A stretch of DNA of 64,000 bases from CAZRIE01 sp964600075 (lineage in GTDB: Bacteria > Bacteroidota > Bacteroidia > Flavobacteriales > Flavobacteriaceae). Made by a program: the position numbers and the translations under genes. Every line of letters starts with the position of its first letter. Position 1 is the first letter of the stretch. Below are positions 18,264-26,424 of the stretch, one piece after another. The notes under the pieces are model-generated. The model was not told the origin of the DNA and searched no databases. It saw nothing but the letters and a program-made list of their open reading frames with translations. Location: the NCBI GenBank assembly GCA_964600075.1, contig CAZRIE010000009.1, positions 1 to 64,000 on the forward strand, given 5' to 3'.

Positions 18264-20348
18264 TTAAGATTTTAGCTTTTTGATATAATAGTCATACGTC
18301 GCAAATTGAGATCGTAATTTCGGTTTGTCGTTTTTTAGATAGGCATTATCTTGAGCTTCATTGAAAACTCTTGCCTTCACATTATCATTCCAAGAAATTT
18401 CAAAGGTGTCTAGCAATTCTTGTTTGATTTCTTCATCATAAATTGGGCAACCTACCTCCACCCTATTTTCAATGTTACGCGTCATAAAATCCGCAGAGGA
18501 TATGTAAACAGTGGTATCTCCACCATTGCAAAATATAAATAATCTCGGATGCTCAAGAAATTTATCGACGACACTAATAGCCTCGATATTTTCACTCATT
18601 CCTTTAATTCCTGGCACCAAGCAACAAATACCTCGTACTACCAATTGAATCTTTACACCGGCATTACTGGCCTCATACAATTTATCGATCATCTTGTACG
18701 AGGTAAAGCTGTTCATCTTAATCTTGATGTAAGCTTCTTTGCCCGCTTTTGCATTTTCAATTTCGGCATCAATTAATTCTCGAAAAACCTTCTGTGTATA
18801 ATGGGGTGATACGATTAAATGTCTGTATCTATTTATTTTATAGGTCGTTTCGAAGAAGTCGAAAACCTTATTGAGTTCTTTAAGAATTGGTTCATTTGCT
18901 GTGAATAGCGTATAATCGGTGTAGATTCTAGCGGTTGATTCGTTAAAATTACCCGTACTTATAAAGCCGTAGCGTTTTATTTCATCGTTCTCTTCGCGTT
19001 CGATCAAACATATCTTGCTATGCACTTTTAGACCGGGTACCCCAAAAATCAATTTTACCCCTTCTGCCTGCAATTCTTCGGCATATCTGATATTGGCCTG
19101 TTCATCGAACCGGGCCTGTAGTTCAATCTGCAAGGTTACCTGTTTTCCGTTTTTAACGGCGTTCGATAGACAGGCGGCAACTTGAGAGTCATTGGCCAAC
19201 CGATAGACCGTAATCTTAATGGTTTTTACTTTTGGATCTAAGGCAGCTTCCCTTAAGAATTTCAAAACGTAAGAAAAAGTATGATACGGCGTGTACTGCA
19301 AATAGTCTTTTTCTGCAATTTTTTCTAAAAGACTACCTTCTAGACTCAAGCCCTTCACAGGTAAGGGTGTTATTTTATCGTACATTAAATCATTTCTTCC
19401 CAAACTCGGAAAGCCCATATAATCACGTTTATTGTGATATCTACCTCCGGGAATAACACTATCTGCATCTTCGATACCCATTTTTTCCTTTAGAAAATCG
19501 AGTGTGCCTTTTTGGATGCTCTTATCATAAACGAAGCGCACAGGATCACCAATCTTTCGATGTTCAACGCTAGAGTTGATTTTTTCAATAAAACTTTTAC
19601 TTAAGTCATTATCAATGTCAAGTTCTGCGTCGCGGGTAATTTTAATCATGTGTGACCAAATCGACTCGTAATCGAACATCGGAAAAACACTGTCCAAACA
19701 ATAGCGTATTACATCGTCGAGAATAATGATATAGTTCTTATCGCCTTCTTTAGGCAATACCACAAAACGGTCAATGCCTTTTGGTATCTCGATCAACGCA
19801 TATCTTTTCTCTCTTTTTTCATAAGTACTCTTGGTACGGTCATCGCTTTTCAAAACCATTTTTATGGCCAGATAGGCCGCTGTATCCTTTAGCATGGGAA
19901 ATTCGGCCAAATCGTTCAAGATAATGGTCATCAACTGCGGACTCACTTTTTGAATAAAGTAATTCTTAACGAAGTCACCTTGTTTCTCAGATAGTTGGGT
20001 CTCGTTCAAAAAGAATATATCTTGTTCTTCAAGCTCCTTTTCAACCTGTTTCAAAACCTCTACACTTTTTCGCTGTTGGTCAATTACGATTTTGGTAATT
20101 TCCCCAAGTAAATCTTTGGCCTTCTCACCGCCCAAAACACTTTTCCCTGATTTTCCGGCTTCAAAAATTCGCTTTACCGTGGCATAGCGTACCTTAAAAA
20201 ATTCATCGAGGTTGTTCGAAAAAATACCTAAAAAACGAAGTCGTTCAATCAGGGGGACGTTTTCGTCTTCACATTCTTGTAATACCCTTTCGTTGAAACG
20301 TAACCAACTGATTTCTCGATTTATATATTGGTTTTTTATCTTAATCAT
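18264..20348 (-). CDS. ppk1: Polyphosphate kinase 1
   Basis: PPK1 reversibly polymerises the gamma phosphate of ATP into polyphosphate. The 694-residue protein has the N-terminal YINREISWLRFNERVL signature, the catalytic autophosphorylated His in VHSKICLIERE (about 430-440), and the second conserved His in LEHPRLFIFCNGG (about 585-597), with the SSADFMTRNIENRVEV motif after it. Full length for the family. The start at 20348 touches the stop of the sixA-like gene, so a phosphohistidine phosphatase and a polyphosphate kinase are co-expressed. Confidence 0.95.
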   Translation of the reverse strand: MIKIKNQYINREISWLRFNERVLQECEDENVPLIERLRFLGIFSNNLDEFFKVRYATVKRIFEAGKSGKSVLGGEKAKDLLGEITKIVIDQQRKSVEVLKQVEKELEEQDIFFLNETQLSEKQGDFVKNYFIQKVSPQLMTIILNDLAEFPMLKDTAAYLAIKMVLKSDDRTKSTYEKREKRYALIEIPKGIDRFVVLPKEGDKNYIIILDDVIRYCLDSVFPMFDYESIWSHMIKITRDAELDIDNDLSKSFIEKINSSVEHRKIGDPVRFVYDKSIQKGTLDFLKEKMGIEDADSVIPGGRYHNKRDYMGFPSLGRNDLMYDKITPLPVKGLSLEGSLLEKIAEKDYLQYTPYHTFSYVLKFLREAALDPKVKTIKITVYRLANDSQVAACLSNAVKNGKQVTLQIELQARFDEQANIRYAEELQAEGVKLIFGVPGLKVHSKICLIEREENDEIKRYGFISTGNFNESTARIYTDYTLFTANEPILKELNKVFDFFETTYKINRYRHLIVSPHYTQKVFRELIDAEIENAKAGKEAYIKIKMNSFTSYKMIDKLYEASNAGVKIQLVVRGICCLVPGIKGMSENIEAISVVDKFLEHPRLFIFCNGGDTTVYISSADFMTRNIENRVEVGCPIYDEEIKQELLDTFEISWNDNVKARVFNEAQDNAYLKNDKPKLRSQFATYDYYIKKLKS

Positions 20349-20834
20349 TTATTTGAGCTGTTTGGGGAAAATAGTTTGCTTTGTTGTTCCTTTGGTAATA
20401 GAATTCCACTGGTCTACCTCAAAAATCAAGTGAACCAATCCACTAGTAGGGACATTGTCAATATAGGTATTTCCTAAAGAATTGGCAAGATGTGTAAATG
20501 CGTGGTTATGGCCAAAAATCATCACCGTTTGTAATGTGTTATCCAAATTTTTTATGAATTCAAGATCACTGTCTCCAGAGAAATCGTAAAGACCCTCAAT
20601 AATGCGAAAATCTTCATACGGAAACTCTAGCTGTCGTAAAAAAATCATACAAGTATGTAATGCCCTATTCGCTGGGCTTGAAAAAACAGCATCTATTTCA
20701 ATTTTTTGTGGCTTTAGCACATTCGAAACTAAAAGGGCATCGTTAACCCCCCTTTCTTGCAAAGGCCTGTCTTTGTCACTTACAGAATATTCCCAAGATG
20801 ATTTTCCGTGGCGGACTAGTATTATTGTTTTCAT
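20349..20834 (-). CDS. sixA: SixA-like histidine phosphatase
   Basis: A 161-residue member of the histidine phosphatase (phosphoglycerate-mutase-like) superfamily. The catalytic RHG is in ILVRHGKSSW (about 5-14) and the second catalytic His in IFGHNHAF (about 130-137). The size and single-domain build match SixA, which removes phosphate from phosphohistidine in signalling proteins. Directly abuts ppk1, an arrangement that recurs in Bacteroidota. The target protein is unknown. Confidence 0.87.
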   Translation of the reverse strand: MKTIILVRHGKSSWEYSVSDKDRPLQERGVNDALLVSNVLKPQKIEIDAVFSSPANRALHTCMIFLRQLEFPYEDFRIIEGLYDFSGDSDLEFIKNLDNTLQTVMIFGHNHAFTHLANSLGNTYIDNVPTSGLVHLIFEVDQWNSITKGTTKQTIFPKQLK

Positions 20835-20851
20835 GAATCTTATTTTTTGTC

Positions 20852-20871
20852 ATTCCCGCGAAGGCGCGAAT
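20852..20871. repeat. Short intergenic palindrome, copy 2
   Basis: ATTCCCGC / GCGCGAAT around a 4-base centre, in the gap between pdxH and sixA. It is the partner of the element at 8330-8349, in the opposite orientation. Dispersed REP-like element. Confidence 0.5.
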
Positions 20872-20916
20872 ATTTGGCAGCTCCTGGTACTTGAAACTTG
20901 AAACCCTTTAAACCGG

Positions 20917-21576
20917 TTAAGGTGCAAGACGTTCCATCTTCCAATCAAAATCTTTTTGCATGGTATAGCGTATACGGTCGTGTAAACGATTCGGCCTACC
21001 TTGCCAAAACTCAATGGATTCTGGTTTCACGATATAACCGCCCCAATAGTCGGGTCTTTCGATTTCTTTGCTTTCGTATTCTTTTTCCAACTCTTTTAAC
21101 TTATTCTCCAAGTATTCGCGGGATGGAATAATACTACTTTGATTAGAAACTATCGCTCCCAATTTGCTGCCTTCGGGCCGAGATTCAAAATAACCATCGG
21201 ATAAGTTACTAGGAAGTTTTTCAGCCTTTCCCTTAATAATTATCTGTCGCTCCATGTTCGGCCAAAAAAAGGAAATACAAACGTTTGGGTTATTGGCTAT
21301 AGCCTTTCCCTTCTCGCTCTCGTAATTGGAGTAGAAAATAAACCCTTCATAGGTGAATTTTTTTAAAAGTACTACCCTACTTTTCGGAAACCCGTCAAGC
21401 CCAATTGTCGAAACCGTCATGGCATTAGGCTCATCTACCCCGTCCGAAGCTTCCGTTTCATAAAACCATTTCTGAAATGCTTCCATAGGGTTACCGGAAA
21501 TTGTATTTTCCGTTAAGGCAGTCTTCTCATATGATTTTCTGTAATCACCTAAGTCTTTTTCCATATCATTTTCCAT
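20917..21576 (-). CDS. pdxH: Pyridoxamine 5'-phosphate oxidase
   Basis: PdxH oxidises pyridoxine or pyridoxamine 5'-phosphate to pyridoxal 5'-phosphate with FMN. The 219-residue protein has the family features: NAMTVSTIGLDGFPKSRVVLLK (FMN site, about 51-72), FFWPNMERQIIIKG, LGAIVSNQSS, and the C-terminal IEFWQGRPNRLHDR (about 190-203), with Arg and His for the substrate phosphate. Start either at 21576 or at the in-frame ATG at 21564 (MEKDLGDYRKSYEK), which is closer to the family start. Confidence 0.94.
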   Translation of the reverse strand: MENDMEKDLGDYRKSYEKTALTENTISGNPMEAFQKWFYETEASDGVDEPNAMTVSTIGLDGFPKSRVVLLKKFTYEGFIFYSNYESEKGKAIANNPNVCISFFWPNMERQIIIKGKAEKLPSNLSDGYFESRPEGSKLGAIVSNQSSIIPSREYLENKLKELEKEYESKEIERPDYWGGYIVKPESIEFWQGRPNRLHDRIRYTMQKDFDWKMERLAP

Positions 21577-21632
21577 ATAAACAAGATACCCAAAGTTCAG
21601 TAAAAGAACGGTAAATGAAAAACGGAACTATA

Positions 21633-22538
21633 CTAAAACTCAAAAACTTTCCCGTCGTCGGCTAATTCAACGTTCAGAAAAATTTCCTCCGCCTCTTCTT
21701 TAAACAATTCGATGGTTTTGTAGCGTGTAGAATAATGACCTAGAATCAGTTTACCTACATCGGCAGATTTGGCAATTGCAGCCGCCTCTTTGGCCGTTGC
21801 ATGTTTAGTCTTGCCCGATAAGTGAGCCTCTGAATCAAGAAATGTAGATTCATGATAGAGTGCGTTCACATTTTTTATCTGTCCAACAATATCAGGCTTG
21901 TATGCCGTATCACTGCAATAGGCATAACTCTTAGGTATCGTTGGGTCGAAAGTCAGTTTCGTATTGGCTATAACAGTGCCATCATCCAAAATAACATTCT
22001 TACCATTCTTGATATTTCTAAAATAGGCCTTATCTATTTTATATTGCGCAATTGCAGCAATGTTCAGTTTTCGTTCTCCTAGTTTTTCCCGAAACAAAAA
22101 TCCATTGGTATAGATTCTATGATTTAAGGGAATTGTCTCCACAGAAACCTTATCGTCTTGATATATAAGTTCAGACTCTTTACTTGTAAGTTCGTGAAAT
22201 ATTAGCTGATAATTCGTCCACGAATCACCTAATTTGAGCAGAAGGGTGATGGCTTCCTTGATTCCCCGTGGACCATAAATATGCATCTCTTTTTCCCTAC
22301 CCAACAAACGAAAAGTCGAAATAAGGCCTGGTAATCCGAAGAAATGATCACCATGCAAATGCGATATGAAAATATGACTGATACGGGAAAATTTTATTTT
22401 GTTCTTCCGTAATTGTACCTGTGTGCCCTCACCACAATCGATAAGGAACATATGGTTTTTGATTTCCAACAGCTGCGAAGTAGGGTTCGTCATCGTTCGG
22501 GGCGTAGCCGCATAACAACCTAGAATATGAAGTTTCAT
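21633..22538 (-). CDS. rnz: Ribonuclease Z
   Basis: RNase Z trims the 3' trailer of pre-tRNAs. The 301-residue metallo-beta-lactamase protein has the zinc motif SHLHGDHFFG (HxHxDH, about 59-68), the long flexible exosite region in the middle, the Asp ligand in AYCSDTAY and the final LGHYSTRY His. It matches the short (RNase ZS) form. It lies 11 bases after the DUF3291 gene. Confidence 0.94.
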   Translation of the reverse strand: MKLHILGCYAATPRTMTNPTSQLLEIKNHMFLIDCGEGTQVQLRKNKIKFSRISHIFISHLHGDHFFGLPGLISTFRLLGREKEMHIYGPRGIKEAITLLLKLGDSWTNYQLIFHELTSKESELIYQDDKVSVETIPLNHRIYTNGFLFREKLGERKLNIAAIAQYKIDKAYFRNIKNGKNVILDDGTVIANTKLTFDPTIPKSYAYCSDTAYKPDIVGQIKNVNALYHESTFLDSEAHLSGKTKHATAKEAAAIAKSADVGKLILGHYSTRYKTIELFKEEAEEIFLNVELADDGKVFEF

Positions 22539-22549
22539 TTTTTCTAGGT

Positions 22550-23017
22550 TTAGGGCACGTAGGTTATTGCATCTTTAGCAGAAAATTTTCCTTTAAAAGT
22601 AAATGCATAAGGAGATTCGCCGTGGCTGTTCAGGTATTGCAAGCGTTGTTTGGCCTCTTCGGGAGAAGGTTCATGACCGGCCTCGACGTACCAAAAACAC
22701 ATGTGCATGTCGGCCATTTTATGAAACCATTCCTTTTTTCGCTTAAGCACTGCCGAGTGCCGCGATGCATAGGTAAAATTGAATAGCGCATCAATTGATT
22801 CCCACACTGACATATTGATAATCAAAAAGTCGTCTTCAAAGACACGAAGAGCCGTCGCGTTGTTCTCATCACCGGTCAATCGCCAAACGAATCCCGGGTT
22901 TTTTTCGGCAATGTTATTGATACGGTCAAGATTGTTAACAAAATCTGCCATTGCCGGGCTATCGATAGGGGCAAGCATTCTTGCGATATTAACCTGTGCC
23001 AAGTGGTATTCACTCAT
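22550..23017 (-). CDS. DUF3291 domain protein
   Basis: A 155-residue soluble protein filled by the DUF3291 domain, a ferredoxin-like fold related to dimeric alpha-beta barrel monooxygenases. The pattern HLAQVNIARMLAPIDSPAMADFV, PGFVWRL, the VWES block and HMCFWYVEAGHEPSPEEA are the family's landmarks. No function is known; a heme- or small-molecule-binding role is speculation. Its ATG overlaps the stop of the 110-residue upstream gene by four bases. Confidence 0.85.
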   Translation of the reverse strand: MSEYHLAQVNIARMLAPIDSPAMADFVNNLDRINNIAEKNPGFVWRLTGDENNATALRVFEDDFLIINMSVWESIDALFNFTYASRHSAVLKRKKEWFHKMADMHMCFWYVEAGHEPSPEEAKQRLQYLNSHGESPYAFTFKGKFSAKDAITYVP

Positions 23018-23346
23018 AACTCTAAATCTCTTTCAATCTCTTCCATTTCTATGATATCGTGTGCTTCTTGAATCGTGGGCACCACACATATTTCTTCGGG
23101 CACCTCGTCATAAGAAACCTTGTCGGTAACCAGAACAAAAGATTTTTTTGCTTTTCGATGGATGTCGGAAAGCTGTAAAAACTCCAATACGTCATCCGCC
23201 TTTAGTTTCGAGAAAGAAAACAGGTTAACAATAAGGTTGTCATTCTTGATTTCAGGATAGGCATCGTTCAGGTTTTTTAGGAAAACTGAAAGAGTCGTTT
23301 TTTCTTGAAAAACGATGGTCGTCCCCTTATTGGAATCGAAAATCAT
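23014..23346 (-). CDS. Small STAS-like protein of unknown function
   Basis: A 110-residue acidic protein. The alternation of strand and helix (TTIVFQEKTTLSVFLKNL, DNLIVNLFSF, ADDVLEFLQLSDIHRKAKKSFVLVTD, VVPTIQEAHDIIEMEEIE) resembles a STAS/anti-sigma-antagonist fold, which is my inference, not a clear hit. It sits between pyrB (7-base gap) and the DUF3291 and rnz genes, so it is co-transcribed with them. Homologues may carry the label of the neighbouring ribonuclease Z, which the sequence here does not support. Confidence 0.7.
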   Translation of the reverse strand: MIFDSNKGTTIVFQEKTTLSVFLKNLNDAYPEIKNDNLIVNLFSFSKLKADDVLEFLQLSDIHRKAKKSFVLVTDKVSYDEVPEEICVVPTIQEAHDIIEMEEIERDLEL

Positions 23347-23353
23347 AGGATAC

Positions 23354-24280
23354 TTATTTAATTTTTGAGGCTAATAAATAAATCACTGCCATACGAATGG
23401 CTACACCGTTCTCGACCTGGTTAAGTATAATCGATTGTTTCGAATCGGCAACATCACTGGTAATCTCTACACCTCTATTAATTGGGCCAGGATGCATGAT
23501 TACAATTTCTTTATCTAAACTGTCGAGTAGTTTTTTATTTACCCCGAACTGTTGTTTATATTCACGGGTGGTGGGGAAGTAGCTAATATCCAATCGTTCG
23601 TTCTGAATGCGCAGCATATTCGCCACATCGCACCAATTCAACGCTTTTAGCAAATCGGTCTCAACTTCTACCCCAAGAGACTCAATATGTTTCGGCAACA
23701 GCGTTTTCGGACCGCAAACCTTCACAGTGGCGCCTTGAAGTTTTAGGGCAAAAATATTGGATAACGCTACTCGGGAATGAAGAATATCGCCCACGATTAC
23801 CACTTTCTTTCCTGCCACATCACCTAGTTTTTCTCGTATCGAAAAGGAATCCAGTAGTGCTTGGGTGGGGTGTTCGTGTGCCCCATCACCCGCATTTATA
23901 ATCGATGCCTTTACATGTTTTGACAAAAATATGCCCGCACCCGGGTTTGGATGCCGCATCACTACCATGTCTACTTTCATAGAGAGGATATTGTTAACGG
24001 TATCGATTAGGGTTTCCCCTTTTTTCACTGAAGATTGCCCGGCCGAAAAATTGATAACATCTGCAGATAATCTTTTCTCGGCCAGTTCGAACGATAGCTT
24101 TGTTCGGGTGCTGTTCTCGAAAAAAATATTAGCAATAGTAATGTCTCGAAGCGAGGGGACTTTCTTAATAGACCGGTTGATCACTTCTTTAAAATGGTCA
24201 GCGGTCTCGAAAATGAGCTGAATATCTTTTTCTTTCAGATATTTTATTCCCAATAAGTGCGGTACACTTAGTTCGCTCAT
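23354..24280 (-). CDS. pyrB: Aspartate carbamoyltransferase catalytic subunit
   Basis: PyrB condenses carbamoyl phosphate with aspartate, the first committed step of pyrimidine synthesis. The 308-residue protein has the carbamoyl-phosphate loop STRTKLSFELA (about 56-66), MRHPNPGAG, HEHPTQALLDSFSIREK (about 134-150) and HPGPINRGVEI (about 264-274). No pyrI regulatory subunit is seen, in line with the pyrR-linked form. It starts two bases after pyrR. Confidence 0.95.
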   Translation of the reverse strand: MSELSVPHLLGIKYLKEKDIQLIFETADHFKEVINRSIKKVPSLRDITIANIFFENSTRTKLSFELAEKRLSADVINFSAGQSSVKKGETLIDTVNNILSMKVDMVVMRHPNPGAGIFLSKHVKASIINAGDGAHEHPTQALLDSFSIREKLGDVAGKKVVIVGDILHSRVALSNIFALKLQGATVKVCGPKTLLPKHIESLGVEVETDLLKALNWCDVANMLRIQNERLDISYFPTTREYKQQFGVNKKLLDSLDKEIVIMHPGPINRGVEITSDVADSKQSIILNQVENGVAIRMAVIYLLASKIK

Positions 24281-24282
24281 TT

Positions 24283-24822
24283 TTATGTATTTATCAAATA
24301 GATTACGTCCTCTCCATCATTTTCTTTCCACAAAACCTTTACTTTTTCATTATTTATGGCATCGACCTGCCGACCCCTATAATTGGGCTGTATCGGCAAG
24401 TGCCGACTAAAACGACGGTCGATAAGGGTTAAAAGTTCAATTTCGGAAGGCCTTCCGAACGATTGAATGGCCGTAAGGGCGGCACGAATGCTTCTGCCTG
24501 TATACAGTACATCGTCAATGAAAACCACTTTTTTATCTTCGACCAAAAAGTCGATTTTGGTCTTTGTTGCCTCAAGCGTCTTATCACCTCTCCTAAAATC
24601 GTCCCTATAAAAAGTAATATCTAAAAAACCTACGTCGATGTGCTTTACACCATATTCCTCCTTCAATATTTTGGTCAACCTCTCGGCCACGAAAATACCT
24701 CTCGGCTGTATTCCGATGAGTACTGTATCTTCAAAATCGAGATGGTTTTCGAGCAGTTGGCAGGCCAAACGATGAAGTATGATGTTGATTTCCTTTTCGG
24801 ATAACAATACTTTTTGACCCAT
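24283..24822 (-). CDS. pyrR: PyrR, pyrimidine regulator / uracil phosphoribosyltransferase
   Basis: A 179-residue phosphoribosyltransferase of the PyrR family. The PRPP site is VVFIDDVLYTGRSIRAAL (about 95-112) and the GIQPRGIFVAERL segment (about 40-52) is present. In Bacillus PyrR binds pyr mRNA leaders to cause attenuation and has a weak uracil phosphoribosyltransferase activity. Here the gene opens a pyrR-pyrB run, but its predicted leader is only about 17 nt, too short for an attenuator, so the regulatory half of its role is open. Confidence 0.92.
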   Translation of the reverse strand: MGQKVLLSEKEINIILHRLACQLLENHLDFEDTVLIGIQPRGIFVAERLTKILKEEYGVKHIDVGFLDITFYRDDFRRGDKTLEATKTKIDFLVEDKKVVFIDDVLYTGRSIRAALTAIQSFGRPSEIELLTLIDRRFSRHLPIQPNYRGRQVDAINNEKVKVLWKENDGEDVIYLINT

Positions 24823-24845
24823 ACTACCCTAATTCTTTGGTGGAA

Positions 24846-24874
24846 CAAAAATAGCGAATTCTGTTTAAAATCAA
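24846..24874 (-). promoter_or_regulatory. Promoter of the pyrR-pyrB run
   Basis: On the minus strand TTG (24872-24874) and TATTTTTG (24846-24853) are 18 bases apart, a full match to the Bacteroidota consensus. The -7 box lies 23 bases before the pyrR ATG, giving a 5' leader of about 17 nt. Confidence 0.6.
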
Positions 24875-24916
24875 TAAAGTTTGTTTTACCGTTCTAAGCC
24901 CTTGCATCCATTGAAA

Positions 24917-26281
24917 TCAAACAATATTCAAATTCAAATAGTCATTTTGAAACTTGCCTTTAGGGTCATATTTGTTCATTAGCTCTACAAAGGCAGGAAG
25001 CCGCTCATATCTTGATTTGAGCAACGAAGGTTCGATTTTAAATACCTTGCCCCAATGTGGTCGTGCCTTAAAGGGTTCTAATGTTGCCTCGATAATCGGA
25101 AGAAGTGCAGCGACTTCTTCGACATTCCGCTTCCAAGTGAAGTGTATTGCCACACAATCGGTTTTGTAACAAGGGCTCATCCAGAGGTTATCGGCCGCGA
25201 TAGTTCGTATCTCGGTAATCATGAGTTGGGGAAATATTTGATTCCGTTTCTCTTCAAGCGCAAGAATTGCTTCTAACGCATTTTCATGAGGAACAAAGAA
25301 TTCAGACTGTAATTCTTCTCCACTACTTGGAGTAAAGCCCATTTTAAAATGAGGCAAACGATCGTACCACGGTCCAGGAACTCCCATTTGTTCCGTACAG
25401 TTTTCTGCTGAAAGCCTTGTGATGGGGTGTAGATTTTTTACAGCTGCCTTAGCTCCGTAGAAATCATCTCTCAAATCTTCGACTTCGTTATCGGTTCTTC
25501 TTTTGATCCATACTTGACTAATAGTTTCATTCTGCCAGTCTGTAAAAAGACTAACACTATAGCCACTGGAAAGAATTTTGTCAAAGTTTTCCTTTAATGA
25601 TTCTAGCGGTAGTTCTTGAAAAATATCTTGTCGCACATCAAAGGTTTTTTGGATTCTCAAAGTCATTTTCGTGATGATACCCAAAGCCCCTAGACTGACT
25701 ACAAGGCCGTCGAAAACATCTGGCTCTTTTTCCTTGCTAACGTTAACGATATCGCCGTTGCCCGTTACCATTTCCAAAGCGGTTACCATAGTCGCGAGAT
25801 TTCCGTTTTCGACCCCCGAACCATGTGTGGCCGTAGCACATGCACCTGCAATGGAGATATGCGGTAACGAGGCCAAATTATGAAGTGCAAAACCCCGTTC
25901 ATGAAGTTCAGGAGCCAAATCACCATATTTCGTTCCAGCCCCAACCGTCACGGTCATCGCTTCTTCGTCAATTGACAACAAGCCTTTAAGGCTTTTTGTG
26001 GAAATTTGGTTCATGGGATTATCTGCAATATTATTAAAACAATGACAAGAGCCCAATGCTTTTTGAGTTTCGAGCTTTTTTACCAAAACTTGCACCTCTT
26101 CGACCGTTTTGGGTTCATACAAATTCTTGGCTTTATAAGTATAATTGCCTGCCCAATTCTTCCGTGCCGGCAGCAATTCTTGCACCGGTTGTTTTTTTTC
26201 TTGCTTGCAAGATACCATTGGTGTCAAAGCTAACCCGGCAGCAAAAGTTCCCGTTGTTTTAATGAATTGTTTTCTTTTCAT
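24917..26281 (-). CDS. FAD-binding oxidase, alditol/aldonolactone oxidase type, lipoprotein
   Basis: A 454-residue vanillyl-alcohol-oxidase-fold flavoprotein of the alditol oxidase / arabinono-lactone oxidase group. The FAD domain shows ALGSCHCFN (about 78-86), VTVGAGTKYGDL, and HISIAGACATATHGSG (about 142-157), the latter with the conserved His-Gly; the C-terminal ALO-type domain ends KYDPKGKFQND. The N-terminus (MKRKQFIKTTG, a hydrophobic run, then PMVSC) looks like a Tat-like or Sec lipoprotein signal, so it is probably anchored in an envelope membrane. Likely substrate a polyol or sugar lactone, not resolvable. Stands alone between pyrR and the rpsA terminator. Confidence 0.82.
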   Translation of the reverse strand: MKRKQFIKTTGTFAAGLALTPMVSCKQEKKQPVQELLPARKNWAGNYTYKAKNLYEPKTVEEVQVLVKKLETQKALGSCHCFNNIADNPMNQISTKSLKGLLSIDEEAMTVTVGAGTKYGDLAPELHERGFALHNLASLPHISIAGACATATHGSGVENGNLATMVTALEMVTGNGDIVNVSKEKEPDVFDGLVVSLGALGIITKMTLRIQKTFDVRQDIFQELPLESLKENFDKILSSGYSVSLFTDWQNETISQVWIKRRTDNEVEDLRDDFYGAKAAVKNLHPITRLSAENCTEQMGVPGPWYDRLPHFKMGFTPSSGEELQSEFFVPHENALEAILALEEKRNQIFPQLMITEIRTIAADNLWMSPCYKTDCVAIHFTWKRNVEEVAALLPIIEATLEPFKARPHWGKVFKIEPSLLKSRYERLPAFVELMNKYDPKGKFQNDYLNLNIV

Positions 26282-26370
26282 GGTCCTGGGTGTTATATCA
26301 GTGTACTTTCAAATCTACGGAAATCCGATAAGTTTTCACACGATGTTATTAACTTGGCCAACGGAAAACA

Positions 26371-26403
26371 AAAAGCCCCAACGGAATACCGTTGGGGCTT
26401 TTT
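26371..26403 (-). terminator. rpsA terminator
   Basis: A perfect 14-base stem (AAAAGCCCCAACGG / CCGTTGGGGCTTTT) with a 4-base AATA loop. It lies 22 bases after the rpsA stop, and on the minus strand the second arm runs into T residues. It is symmetrical enough to act in both directions. Confidence 0.88.
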
Positions 26404-26424
26404 CAAAATTTTAAGAAAGGACTA

